A stretch of 39,591 bases of DNA, taken from Candidatus Margulisiibacteriota bacterium. GTDB taxonomy: Bacteria; Margulisbacteria; Riflemargulisbacteria; GWF2-35-9. Where the stretch lies: NCBI GenBank assembly GCA_028715625.1, contig JAQURL010000020.1, positions 1 to 39,591 on the forward strand. The letters are read 5' to 3'. A program made the position numbers and the translations under genes. Under the pieces are notes generated by a model that saw only the letters and a program-made list of their open reading frames with translations, had not been told where the DNA came from and searched no databases. Positions 32,322 through 39,591 of this stretch are shown here, in pieces. Positions within the stretch are counted from its first letter, which is position 1. Every line of letters begins with the position of its first letter.

Positions 32322-34250
32322 ATGTTCGAACTGAAAAATATTATTAAAGAATACAATAATGGAGAAATAAGTTTCAGGGCACTAAACAATGTTTCATTAA
32401 AGATTGATGCGGGTGAGTTTGTAGCGATTATGGGCCCTTCCGGGTCTGGCAAATCTACTCTGTTACATATCCTGGGTTTTCTGGATAAACCGGATAGCGG
32501 ACAGTACATTCTTGATGGACAGAATACTTCTCATTTTACCGATACCCAGTATGCCCAACTTAGAAAAGATTATATCGGCTTCGTTTTTCAACAGTTCCAT
32601 TTATTACCCAGAATCACGTCTATTCAGAATATTCATCTGCCCTTGATTTATTCCGGAAAAAAGCAGTTAAAACGCAGGGCTTATGAACTTTTGGAACAGG
32701 TAGGCTTGAAAGGCAAGGAAACCAACAACCCCAACGAGTTGTCCGGTGGAGAACGTCAAAGAGTTGCAATAGCGCGGTCGCTTGTTAATGATCCGCTTGT
32801 AATAATGGCTGACGAACCTACGGGCAACCTGGACAGTAAAAGCGAAAAAGATATCCTGAAAATTTTACAGGATTTAAATGATCAGGGTAAAACAATAATT
32901 GTTGTCACGCACGAAGAAGATATTGGTAAGCAAGCGAAACGTATTATACGCCTGAAGGACGGAGAGATCGTTTCTGACGAGGTTCAGGTTAAAACAAAAA
33001 TCGCGAAAAAGGGACATTTATCCGAATCGAAAGGCAAGAAACCTACAGGTAGCACCATACAATTTATGGACTATATTAAACAATCTTTTCAGATGATCTT
33101 TGCAAACAAGGTTCGTTCATTTCTTTCCATGCTCGGTATCGTGATCGGGGTTTGTACGGTTGTGGCAATGTTGGCGCTGGGTGCAGGAGCGAAAGTTTCC
33201 ATTTCCTCATCATTATCCAGAATGGGTACGAATTTGTTGATGGTTGTACCTAACAGAGGACAGGGAACAGTTCCGGTAAAATTTACCATAAAAGATGTTG
33301 ACGCTTTGAAAGGGCTTCCAATGATAAAGCGGGTTGCACCGCAGGTCTCAGGAGGAGTAACCCTCATTGCCGGAAATAAAAACTTGAGTTCTTATATACA
33401 GGGTTCGACTATAGAATCAGAGCAAATGCGTAATCGAACACCTGAATATGGGCGGTATTTTAATCAGGAGGAAATACAGAACCGTGAAAAAGTAGCGGTT
33501 ATAGGCAAAACCGTGGCCACTGAATTGTTCGGTGACAACGATCCGTTAAATCAGATTCTGAAGATCAATAAGATTAATTTCAGGATAATTGGAGTGCTTC
33601 CGGCGTTAGGCGGTGGAACAGGGCTCAGGGATCAGGATAATGTGGTTTATTTGCCATTATCGACTGCAATGTTTAGAGTGCTTGGCAAACAGTATTATGA
33701 TCAGCTGGATGTTGAGGTAAAGGATATAAAACAGGTTAGCGATGCGCAAACTGCTGTAACACAATTGATTACTAAAATGCATAACCTGACTCCGGAACAG
33801 AAGGATTCCATACGCATAATGAATATGGCAGAATTACAGGAAGCATTAATGAGCACGGTTAAAAGCCTGACGTTTTTATTGGGATTTATTGCATCCCTGT
33901 CACTTTTGGTTGGCGGTATCGGAATTATGAATATCATGCTGGTATCTGTTACTGAAAGAACACGAGAAATAGGCCTCAGAAAGGCGATCGGAGCCAGAAA
34001 GATAGATATTCTTATGCAGTTTATTACCGAAGCAGTGATTATGACTTTTACCGGGGGCATGTTAGGGATCCTTTTAGGGGTGGCAATTGCTACCATTCTT
34101 TCCAAAGTAGCAGCATGGACAATAGTTATTACGCCATCTGCCATAATTATTTCTACCTCATTTTCCATAACAATAGGGCTTATCTTTGGGATCTGGCCTG
34201 CTAAAAAGGCATCAAACCTCAATCCGATTGAAGCATTGAGGTACGAATAA
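32322..34250 (+). CDS. macB: MacB-like ABC exporter, fused ATPase and permease
   Basis: The 642-residue protein combines an N-terminal ABC ATPase with a MacB/FtsX-type permease. The ATPase has Walker [10 protein letters not shown] (38-46), signature LSGGERQR, Walker [15 protein letters not shown] and the H-loop THEED. After a charged linker (about 225-250) come TM1 ([19 protein letters not shown]), a large periplasmic domain (about 290-510) and three C-terminal helices with the conserved [12 protein letters not shown]. Length is close to E. coli MacB (648), which exports macrolides, heat-stable enterotoxin and lipids. It follows the adaptor by 3 bp. It could export a peptide, lipid or lipoprotein; the substrate is unknown. 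Confidence 0.92.
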   Translation: MFELKNIIKEYNNGEISFRALNNVSLKIDAGEFVAIMGPSGSGKSTLLHILGFLDKPDSGQYILDGQNTSHFTDTQYAQLRKDYIGFVFQQFHLLPRITSIQNIHLPLIYSGKKQLKRRAYELLEQVGLKGKETNNPNELSGGERQRVAIARSLVNDPLVIMADEPTGNLDSKSEKDILKILQDLNDQGKTIIVVTHEEDIGKQAKRIIRLKDGEIVSDEVQVKTKIAKKGHLSESKGKKPTGSTIQFMDYIKQSFQMIFANKVRSFLSMLGIVIGVCTVVAMLALGAGAKVSISSSLSRMGTNLLMVVPNRGQGTVPVKFTIKDVDALKGLPMIKRVAPQVSGGVTLIAGNKNLSSYIQGSTIESEQMRNRTPEYGRYFNQEEIQNREKVAVIGKTVATELFGDNDPLNQILKINKINFRIIGVLPALGGGTGLRDQDNVVYLPLSTAMFRVLGKQYYDQLDVEVKDIKQVSDAQTAVTQLITKMHNLTPEQKDSIRIMNMAELQEALMSTVKSLTFLLGFIASLSLLVGGIGIMNIMLVSVTERTREIGLRKAIGARKIDILMQFITEAVIMTFTGGMLGILLGVAIATILSKVAAWTIVITPSAIIISTSFSITIGLIFGIWPAKKASNLNPIEALRYE

Positions 34251-34255
34251 AGTTA

Positions 34256-34290
34256 TCTGGAAGTAGTTGTTTCCAGACTATTTTACTTTT
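34256..34290 (+). terminator. Hairpin after macB, candidate terminator
   Basis: TCTGGAA (34256-34262) and TTCCAGA (34271-34277) form a 7-bp stem with an 8-nt loop, followed by the T-rich CTATTTTACTTTTT. It lies 6 bp after the macB stop and just past the end of the converging small gene, so it may serve both strands. Confidence 0.5.
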
Positions 34291-34525
34291 TGGATCTTTT
34301 TTTTAATTCTTCTTTGCGTTTGGCCAGAGCTGTCATCAGAAAAATATTCATAAACAAACCGGGTATCAGGTTCATCCTGGATGCGGTAATCACAGAATTT
34401 AACAAAGGATTTGTCTGGAGATTAAATTCTTTCGAAGTACCTTCGGTTTTTTTAGAAACTGCATTCGAGTCAGCCTTTTTCCCAGATTCATAAACATTAT
34501 TCAGAGAAACAGAATTAATATTCAA
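34283..34525 (-). CDS. Small hypothetical protein, 80 aa, with one hydrophobic segment
   Basis: I do not recognise this protein. The first 45 residues are polar and Ser/Lys/Asn-rich and probably disordered. A hydrophobic segment (about 50-67, MNLIPGLFMNIFLMTAL) and a strongly basic tail (AKRKEELKKRSKK) follow, which could be a membrane or membrane-binding helix with a cytoplasmic C-terminus. It is the last of three genes on the minus strand, 2 bp after the 247-residue gene, so co-expression is likely. Confidence 0.6.
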   Translation of the reverse strand: MNINSVSLNNVYESGKKADSNAVSKKTEGTSKEFNLQTNPLLNSVITASRMNLIPGLFMNIFLMTALAKRKEELKKRSKK

Positions 34526-34527
34526 AT

Positions 34528-35271
34528 TTATCCCCAGGTGTATTTTTTTATAAGCTTGGTTTGCTTGTTTTCACTTTTAACTAAGCGACCAGAATTGTTA
34601 TTCAGTCCCTGAGCTAAAAGACGGTCAAAACTATCAATCGTTTGTATTTCAAGGGGCTGACTACTTAAATTTTCATTAAAGAAATGTTGAATGGAAAAAT
34701 CATTAGATGTAAAAGCATTGTCGCCAAGCATGGAACAGAGTCTGGAATAATTTTTGATAAACAGACCATAAATTTTTTCGTAAGCGTCTTTATAAGCATA
34801 GATAAAAATTTCAGGAGATAATTCGTGTTCCGTAGTGACTTTGACAGTAAAAGAACTCATCATCAGATTGGTTTCAATACAAACAAGTTTGTCTTCATCT
34901 GCTGCTGTAATAACTTCTTTTTGCATAAGAGAACCAAGGGTATCAATTTTTTCACTATTACTTTCTACCAGATTTTCCATCCAGAGTTTGGACTGCAGCA
35001 TTGATTCCATTTGAGTGCTCAAAACTTTTTTAATGTGCGGTTCAATTTTTTGCAGCATAAGCACATAATCCCGCATGAGCCCGGCGATTTCCATACAAAG
35101 CTCAGTTGTCGGGTAATCCCTGTCTATTAATTGAATACTCAGGAGCTCAAAGGTCCGGTTCATGTTGAGAACAAGATGAGTGCCTTTTAAGGAAACAAGG
35201 CTGGAGCCCAATTTTTCGGAGACCCGCCGGGTCATAGCTTCGAGCTGGGCGATCTCGGTTTCTATAGACAT
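34528..35271 (-). CDS. Hypothetical helical protein, 247 aa
   Basis: I do not recognise a family. The sequence is mostly alpha-helical and soluble, without signal peptide or membrane segment. An N-terminal helix of the SIETEIAQLEAMTRRVSEKL type suggests a coiled coil, and a Met-rich middle (KVLSTQMESMLQSKLWMENL) another. The C-terminal 50 residues are polar. GGTGGA lies just before the ATG, and the start directly abuts the end of the 390-residue gene, implying coupled translation. The organisation resembles small cytoplasmic partner proteins of secretion or surface systems, but this is only an impression. Confidence 0.65.
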   Translation of the reverse strand: MSIETEIAQLEAMTRRVSEKLGSSLVSLKGTHLVLNMNRTFELLSIQLIDRDYPTTELCMEIAGLMRDYVLMLQKIEPHIKKVLSTQMESMLQSKLWMENLVESNSEKIDTLGSLMQKEVITAADEDKLVCIETNLMMSSFTVKVTTEHELSPEIFIYAYKDAYEKIYGLFIKNYSRLCSMLGDNAFTSNDFSIQHFFNENLSSQPLEIQTIDSFDRLLAQGLNNNSGRLVKSENKQTKLIKKYTWG

Positions 35272-36444
35272 TTATCCACCCTGAACCAAAGGAAAGCCGT
35301 ATTGATAAAGCCCTTTTTTCTTGTTAAAGAGTTCTTCTTCCAGTTTCTTCATAGTTTCATCAATAGCTTTCAAAGCATCTTTGACTTTAGCTCTTCCAGA
35401 CGTGATTTCGGTTAATGTTTTTTGAACATCCGGATCATTTTTTAATTTAGGAAGTGTACTAATAGCTGCCTCTGTATAAAGCTGCGCATCTCTTAGGCGC
35501 TGTTCTTTTGCCAATAAGTCGATTTGAGCGTTTTTAGCTTTCATATAAGGCAAGTTGCAGGAGCGGTAAAGGGCCAGTAGTTCATCACGTTGGTTTTTGT
35601 CTTTTACCTTTTCTATAATCAGTTTATCTGCATCCGTCTTAAAAATTAAATTTATGCTGCCATTAATATCATTTGAATTTTCAAAATATTCACCAATATT
35701 ACTGATAATTTCTGGGGCGACTTTCTTTATGTCGGCTATTTTCAACTCTGTTACTGACTTGTCTTCCAATGTGCCAGGAAATGCTTTGGTTGCCTCAGAA
35801 ATAATGGTTGAAGGATCAGTGGAATAATTACTCTTTGTATCTTGAGTTTTTAAGTATGAGCCGATAGATTTTCTGGCTGCATCTTTTTGTAATATATCTA
35901 TTTTTGATTTTACAAAACCTTCATTATTCCCGCTTATATCATTATTAACACGAGCCTTCATTTCCTCTTTTATTTTCTTATCTATTTGTTCAGTAGGGGT
36001 ATCGGTTTTTATATCTTTGAATAACTGGTCCTGAATATTTGTAATGGTAGACTGTGTGATTTTATCACTATCAGGAAGCGGAGCAGATTTTGCTTTGCTC
36101 TCGATAGCTCCCTTGATTTTCGCGCCCAATGAAGATTTTGCTATTGAAAGTTTAGAAAAACACACCAATAGTGTGTTTTTTATAAACTTTTCAGATATAG
36201 TTTCTGATTTCCTTGTAAGATTACCCTCTTTTGATAAGTATTTTAACTCTACCAGTGCTGAGAGAAATTTGTCTATATTTAGTGCTTTATCTTTACCTTT
36301 TATGGATTTGTCTTCATTAATAATTTTTTTAATTTCATTTACTATTTCTGAATTGCCAGGTAATGATAAATTGTCTTTTTTAACATCACCCCAGACGATA
36401 TCGCGGAATGAACTATTTATATTCCCTGCTAGCGTAGCTACCAT
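35272..36444 (-). CDS. Hypothetical Lys/Ser/Asp-rich protein, 390 aa
   Basis: I do not recognise this protein. It has no signal peptide and no membrane helix. Residues 1-110 are mixed, 110-230 are very polar and probably flexible, and the final 120 residues look like a long helical coiled coil (LLAKEQRLRDAQLYTEAA, then AIDETMKKLEEELFNKKK) ending in a short aromatic tail. A perfect AAGGAGG lies 7 nt before the ATG, the strongest ribosome site in the window, so high expression is expected. It heads the three-gene unit down to 34283 and diverges from the response regulator gene across 83 bp. Confidence 0.7.
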   Translation of the reverse strand: MVATLAGNINSSFRDIVWGDVKKDNLSLPGNSEIVNEIKKIINEDKSIKGKDKALNIDKFLSALVELKYLSKEGNLTRKSETISEKFIKNTLLVCFSKLSIAKSSLGAKIKGAIESKAKSAPLPDSDKITQSTITNIQDQLFKDIKTDTPTEQIDKKIKEEMKARVNNDISGNNEGFVKSKIDILQKDAARKSIGSYLKTQDTKSNYSTDPSTIISEATKAFPGTLEDKSVTELKIADIKKVAPEIISNIGEYFENSNDINGSINLIFKTDADKLIIEKVKDKNQRDELLALYRSCNLPYMKAKNAQIDLLAKEQRLRDAQLYTEAAISTLPKLKNDPDVQKTLTEITSGRAKVKDALKAIDETMKKLEEELFNKKKGLYQYGFPLVQGG

Positions 36445-36490
36445 ATTATATCCTCCTTATTACTCATCTAATATTATTCCCCAAAGGGAA

Positions 36491-36519
36491 TTGTTTTAAA
36501 CACAAATAAAAAATATAAT
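36491..36519 (+). promoter_or_regulatory. Response regulator promoter (TTGTTT-N17-TATAAT)
   Basis: TTGTTT (36491-36496) and a consensus TATAAT (36514-36519) are spaced by 17 bp. The ATG follows 8 nt later with no Shine-Dalgarno sequence, the clearest leaderless arrangement in the window. Confidence 0.6.
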
Positions 36520-36527
36520 GGTTATTA

Positions 36528-36905
36528 ATGAAAACCCAGAAAATATATATAATTGACGACTCCGAATATATTGCCCTGATGTTGAAAAAGGTTCTTTTTG
36601 ACCTAGATTATGTTACTCTGGGAATTTCCACCAAAGAAGATCATGCCCTGGATAACGTCAGGAGGTTAAAGGATGAAATAGATATCATCACCCTGGATAT
36701 TTATATGGGCAAAACTGACGGTATGTCATTAATACCCAAGCTGTTGGCTATTAATCCGAAGTTTAAAATAGTGATGGTCAGCTCCAACCGTGACGAAAAA
36801 ACAATTATTAAATGTATTCAAATGGGCGCAAAGCACTACATCCTAAAACCTTTTCATATGGAAGATATCAGAAAGATTATTCAAAAAATTTCTCAGGCAC
36901 CCTGA
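36528..36905 (+). CDS. CheY-like stand-alone response regulator
   Basis: This 125-residue receiver domain has no output domain. The acidic pocket is Asp10-Asp11 (IIDDSEY), the phospho-acceptor Asp57 (TLDIYMG), the switch Ser85 (MVSSN) and the conserved Lys107 (ILKPF). All key residues are present, so it should be phosphorylated by a histidine kinase, which is not encoded nearby. It probably acts through protein contacts, as CheY does. It diverges from the three unknown genes and converges on the FecR-domain gene with only 6 bp between them. A link to the neighbouring unknown operon is suggested by position only. Confidence 0.93.
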   Translation: MKTQKIYIIDDSEYIALMLKKVLFDLDYVTLGISTKEDHALDNVRRLKDEIDIITLDIYMGKTDGMSLIPKLLAINPKFKIVMVSSNRDEKTIIKCIQMGAKHYILKPFHMEDIRKIIQKISQAP

Positions 36906-36911
36906 GAATTA

Positions 36912-37688
36912 TTACAGTTTTAATTTTTTTAGAAATTTTTTAAGGATACTAAAAAGATCAGTTTGGCCAGTTTTTTCCTGGGTGGAGGTTTGGCTGGCAG
37001 TAATCTTTTCCAGTTGCTTTTTGTATTCGTTCTGAATTTTGGTTTTTTCGTCCTGTGTAATAATCAGAGAAGAATTCAGGATATTGTTCAAAGCACTCAG
37101 GCTCTGGTTGGACAATGGTTTGGTTTCCTGGATAGTTCCGGAGTTATTAATATATATTTCCGTACCTTTTTTTACCTGCACTGTTTGCTTGTCTGTTGCA
37201 ACCTCAACAGTGCCTTCATAAGTAGAAATATTACCCTCTGGCCCCTCCACCGAAAAGAAGGTGCCTTTTATAGAGATTGAAGCATGGGCTGTTTTGATAA
37301 TAAATTGTTCATTGGCAGGGGATTTGGTTATAGCCTTAATCCATATTTTGCCCAGCATTACCCGGACTGTACGGAAATAATCCTTTTGTGGATCAAGTTT
37401 TATGGCGTTTAGGATAATATCGGAATTGGGGTCTAGCCTCACGGTATGCCCAGAGGTAAATTGTATTTCGCAATAAGAGTTGGTAATAGTTTTAAGTTCG
37501 TCATAATTATAAAATTTTGATGTAGGCTTTACTTCCTGCCAATAAAAAGAGTCTTTGCCACGATAAAGTACGGTGCCGTCAAAAGTAATAATCTGGGCTA
37601 TTAATGGCGGTTCCAGGGAGTCAAAATTAACTTCGGCATAGAGCATGGAAAACGCAGCCAGAATTAAAATAAATATAAAATTTTTCAT
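36912..37688 (-). CDS. FecR-domain secreted protein
   Basis: The 258-residue protein has a signal peptide (about 1-18, ending SMLYA) and a FecR-type beta domain (about 30-190): a GTVLYRG strand, then YDELKTITNSYCEIQFTSG, VRLDPNSDI and the typical FIIKTAHASISIKGTFFSV followed by YEGTVEVA. Unlike FecR itself it has no membrane anchor with a sigma-factor partner. A polar coiled region and a lysine-rich tail end the chain. Such domains are common in periplasmic or surface scaffold proteins. It is the third gene of a minus-strand group with the barrel protein and the FlgD-like protein, 44 bp after the former. Confidence 0.85.
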   Translation of the reverse strand: MKNFIFILILAAFSMLYAEVNFDSLEPPLIAQIITFDGTVLYRGKDSFYWQEVKPTSKFYNYDELKTITNSYCEIQFTSGHTVRLDPNSDIILNAIKLDPQKDYFRTVRVMLGKIWIKAITKSPANEQFIIKTAHASISIKGTFFSVEGPEGNISTYEGTVEVATDKQTVQVKKGTEIYINNSGTIQETKPLSNQSLSALNNILNSSLIITQDEKTKIQNEYKKQLEKITASQTSTQEKTGQTDLFSILKKFLKKLKL

Positions 37689-37732
37689 AGTATCAGCCTT
37701 TTAATAATACTACTAAATAAACCTGAAAAACG

Positions 37733-39025
37733 CTACTGATGGGTAGTTTTAATTATTAAATTAATCTCTTTGATATTATTTTTTTTAGTTAGTTCAATAA
37801 CCTTATTATTAATCTTTACATTATATTCATAAAGGTTACCGGACCTGTCATATATTTTTAAAAGAAAAGTTTTCTTTTCATACAGGTTTAACTTAATTTT
37901 TTCATAGAATTTCTGGTCACTTCTTATGGCTATGTCAGTATTATCCCATTTTAATAGTTTAATATTTTTAGCCAGACCCTTAATTATTATTTTGTTATCG
38001 ATAATATCAAAATTAATCGTCAGTGACACGGGTAGTTCTTTGATTTCATTTATTGACAGTTCATTGTAAAGAGATGAAGAAGAAAAGTCCCGGACAGGAG
38101 TCGGGTTAGCCCTGACCGATTCTTTGTCGGTCACAGGCTTTGCCTGCTGGTCAAGGGCCCAGGTAAGGCCGAATCTGTGCACACCACCCAGGTATTCGGA
38201 TCCGCTGTTATAGCAGGCGAAAGAATAATCCAGGGAATAGTCTCCCAGGCACAAACTCAAGCCGGCGTTACATGTGTCCTGATTTATTCCAAGCCTGAAT
38301 ATCAGGTTCTCATTTAGTATTCTGCTTTCCAGCCCAGCCATATATTGCCAGATATCATCCTGATATTTAATTCCAAAGTTAATATTTGAGCTATCCAGTG
38401 CATAACCTAATCCTAAAGTATAAGCCGGGGAGGGCTTTTCCCGCTCAGTTTCCCACAAATAGCCGCTAGCCAGCAGATTGTATGCGGTAAAGGAAAGGTT
38501 TATATTGGAATTTAAATAATAAATAAGCCCCAGGTCGGTTCCACAACAAGAGGCCGAGGTTATATCAAGATATTTGTATGCATATTTTATATTTAAACCC
38601 ACAGACAAATTTTTATTTAGCTTAGCAGCGGTACTCATCATGGCTAGAGATGTAAAATATGAGTAGTTTCTACCCGAAGGAATTACCTGCAGAAAGTTTT
38701 CATCATAGTAAGTACCGACAATACGATTGCTTAGACCGGAATAAAAGACGGTAAAACCAAAAGAAAATGATTCTGATGGATATGCCAGCGACATATAGTA
38801 TTCATTCAGTTCATTAAATTTTTTATTATTGACCATACATAAAGAACCGGATTTAACATAACTCAACGCTGCAGGATTATAAAAAGCGCTTTCACTGTTA
38901 TAAATATTAAAATAAGCGTTGCCCATTGCCAGAGAATTAATACCGATGCCATTTGCCAGAAAATGTTCATAATCAACAGCCATCAGCAGATCAAACAATA
39001 CCAAGAAAAGTATTAAATTTTTCAT
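37733..39025 (-). CDS. PorV/PorQ-like outer membrane beta-barrel with C-terminal beta domain
   Basis: The 430-residue protein has a signal peptide (about 1-16, ending LLMAV), then the pattern of the FadL-related PorV/PorQ/UPF0164 barrels: GINSLAMGNAYF and ESAFYNPAALSYV close to the N-terminus, followed by many alternating aromatic beta strands to about 290. A linker (TDKESVRANPTPV) leads to an extra 110-residue domain of beta character (ITINFDI-like strands, LKIYDRSGNLYEY). PorV-type proteins help export or anchor surface proteins in type IX systems, but similar barrels exist in phyla without that system. The ATG overlaps the stop of the upstream FlgD-like gene (TAATG), so expression is coupled. 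Confidence 0.8.
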   Translation of the reverse strand: MKNLILFLVLFDLLMAVDYEHFLANGIGINSLAMGNAYFNIYNSESAFYNPAALSYVKSGSLCMVNNKKFNELNEYYMSLAYPSESFSFGFTVFYSGLSNRIVGTYYDENFLQVIPSGRNYSYFTSLAMMSTAAKLNKNLSVGLNIKYAYKYLDITSASCCGTDLGLIYYLNSNINLSFTAYNLLASGYLWETEREKPSPAYTLGLGYALDSSNINFGIKYQDDIWQYMAGLESRILNENLIFRLGINQDTCNAGLSLCLGDYSLDYSFACYNSGSEYLGGVHRFGLTWALDQQAKPVTDKESVRANPTPVRDFSSSSLYNELSINEIKELPVSLTINFDIIDNKIIIKGLAKNIKLLKWDNTDIAIRSDQKFYEKIKLNLYEKKTFLLKIYDRSGNLYEYNVKINNKVIELTKKNNIKEINLIIKTTHQ

Positions 39026-39591
39026 TACTTGACCACCAAAAGCAAAAATTTGTTTATTTTAGCTTTATCATTGTTAATAATCTGATAAACAAAATATAAA
39101 CCGGTCGATAATTTTTTATTATTGTTATTAAAGCCATTCCAGAGAATATGATTTAATCCCTGCTGTCCACCTGAATCACCCGATGTGTATGAAAAGTCTT
39201 TTTCCAGCTGTCCACCGACGTTATAAACTTTTATCTGAATATCCGCCGGCTCTTTCAGTTCGTAAGTTATATGGACATCAGACTTGTTAATGTTTACGGG
39301 ATTGGGCCCTAGCATAAAGTTATAGCCCGCAGAACTTTCCGGCAAAGTCAGCTGATAACTGGCAGTGACAATATTGCCGATCATATCCAGGAATTCTATA
39401 TGTAAAACGTACGAACCGGGACTTAGACCTGATGCGCCGGAAAGATCAAACAAGACCACGGCATCCTGGCTGCTGTCGAGGTTCCCGGAGATATTGCTAT
39501 TAAACGAATTGTCTTCTTTGCTGAAGGAAATGTTCCAGGTTGCCAGACCGCTATCGGCAGTTTGTATGTCTGTGGCAAGATCGGAAGAGCA
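39025..39591 (-). CDS. Surface protein with FlgD-Ig-like / sorting-type C-terminus, partial
   Basis: The frame is open to the window edge, so the N-terminus is missing; the GTG at 39459 is an internal codon, not the likely start. The visible part has a beta-sandwich segment (SPGSYVLHIEFLDMIGN) and then a C-terminal FlgD-Ig-like domain. That domain shows VHITYELKEPADIQIKVYNV, a HILWNGFNNNNKKLSTGLYF core and a final KFLLLVV strand, the pattern shared by FlgD-Ig and type IX sorting domains. It is probably secreted or surface-exposed. It overlaps the barrel gene by one base. The last 14 bases of the window (39578-39591) look like sequencing adapter, so the first four to five codons seen here are not genuine. 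Confidence 0.75.
   Translation of the reverse strand, partial: CSSDLATDIQTADSGLATWNISFSKEDNSFNSNISGNLDSSQDAVVLFDLSGASGLSPGSYVLHIEFLDMIGNIVTASYQLTLPESSAGYNFMLGPNPVNINKSDVHITYELKEPADIQIKVYNVGGQLEKDFSYTSGDSGGQQGLNHILWNGFNNNNKKLSTGLYFVYQIINNDKAKINKFLLLVVK
39578..39591 (+). other. Illumina adapter remnant at the contig end
   Basis: AGATCGGAAGAGCA is identical to the first 14 bases of the common Illumina TruSeq-type adapter. Its position at the extreme end of the window suggests untrimmed adapter carried into the assembly rather than genomic sequence. Confidence 0.85.

Noticed and set aside
33701-34222. 173-codon minus-strand ORF inside macB
   Set aside because: It is antisense to the conserved MacB permease region and has a shadow-type composition.
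36044-36499. 151-codon plus-strand ORF opposite the start of the 390-aa gene
   Set aside because: The minus-strand frame has a perfect ribosome site and a packed operon downstream; this frame also runs into the response regulator promoter.
1-39591. tRNA, rRNA, riboswitch or CRISPR elements
   Set aside because: Gaps are short (none over 300 bp without a gene) and none shows cloverleaf, ribosomal or direct-repeat patterns on inspection.

Overview
The window is an AT-rich, densely coded stretch, probably a contig or contig end, from an anaerobic, fermentative, outer-membrane-bearing bacterium. The anaerobic call rests on a six-gene energy-converting [NiFe] hydrogenase and a membrane pyrophosphatase. 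The outer membrane call rests on a TolC-type channel, a PorV/PorQ-like barrel, lipoproteins and a FlgD-like C-terminal domain. The gene mix would suit an uncultivated lineage of the Margulisbacteria/Elusimicrobia kind, but no marker gene in the window decides the phylum. I see no rRNA, tRNA, CRISPR array or transposase gene.

Layout. 1-331: the end of a Mu GemA-like (DUF1018) protein. 381-2838, plus strand: CorA, a DUF486 membrane protein and a thioredoxin-fold protein. 7751-2825, minus strand: a tightly packed glycerol operon, glpK > glpA-like dehydrogenase > FAD/NAD oxidoreductase > DUF1667 protein > monoacylglycerol-lipase-like hydrolase. The DUF1667 gene has no ATG, GTG or TTG start and appears to begin at ATT. 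7806-12855: a P2-type cation ATPase divergent from a TrkH/KtrB potassium transporter, then a small membrane protein and a DedA protein. 12938-20453: a divergent, K+-independent-type membrane pyrophosphatase (hppA), a hairpin, then echABCDEF.

20483-25284: a small conserved hypothetical gene, a B12-type radical SAM gene whose 3' end runs into a MITE-like repeat, RlmI and pyruvate kinase. 25344-29225: a spermidine/putrescine-type ABC importer (potABC, then potD with its own promoter). 29228-34250: a small ORF and a lipoprotein divergent from a TolC-MacA-MacB-like export operon whose adaptor lacks the usual helical hairpin. 34283-36905: three unrecognised genes divergent from a CheY-like response regulator. 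36912-39591: a FecR-domain protein, a PorV/PorQ-like barrel and a FlgD-Ig-like surface protein cut by the window end. The last 14 bases match an Illumina adapter.

How it fits together. Glycerol from lipids would be phosphorylated and oxidised, pyruvate kinase makes ATP, and Ech disposes of reduced ferredoxin as H2 while pumping ions. The pyrophosphatase recovers energy from PPi, and CorA, TrkH and the P-type ATPase use or balance the resulting gradients. Across the window several promoters place a -10 hexamer only 6-8 nt before the start codon, which suggests frequent leaderless mRNAs.
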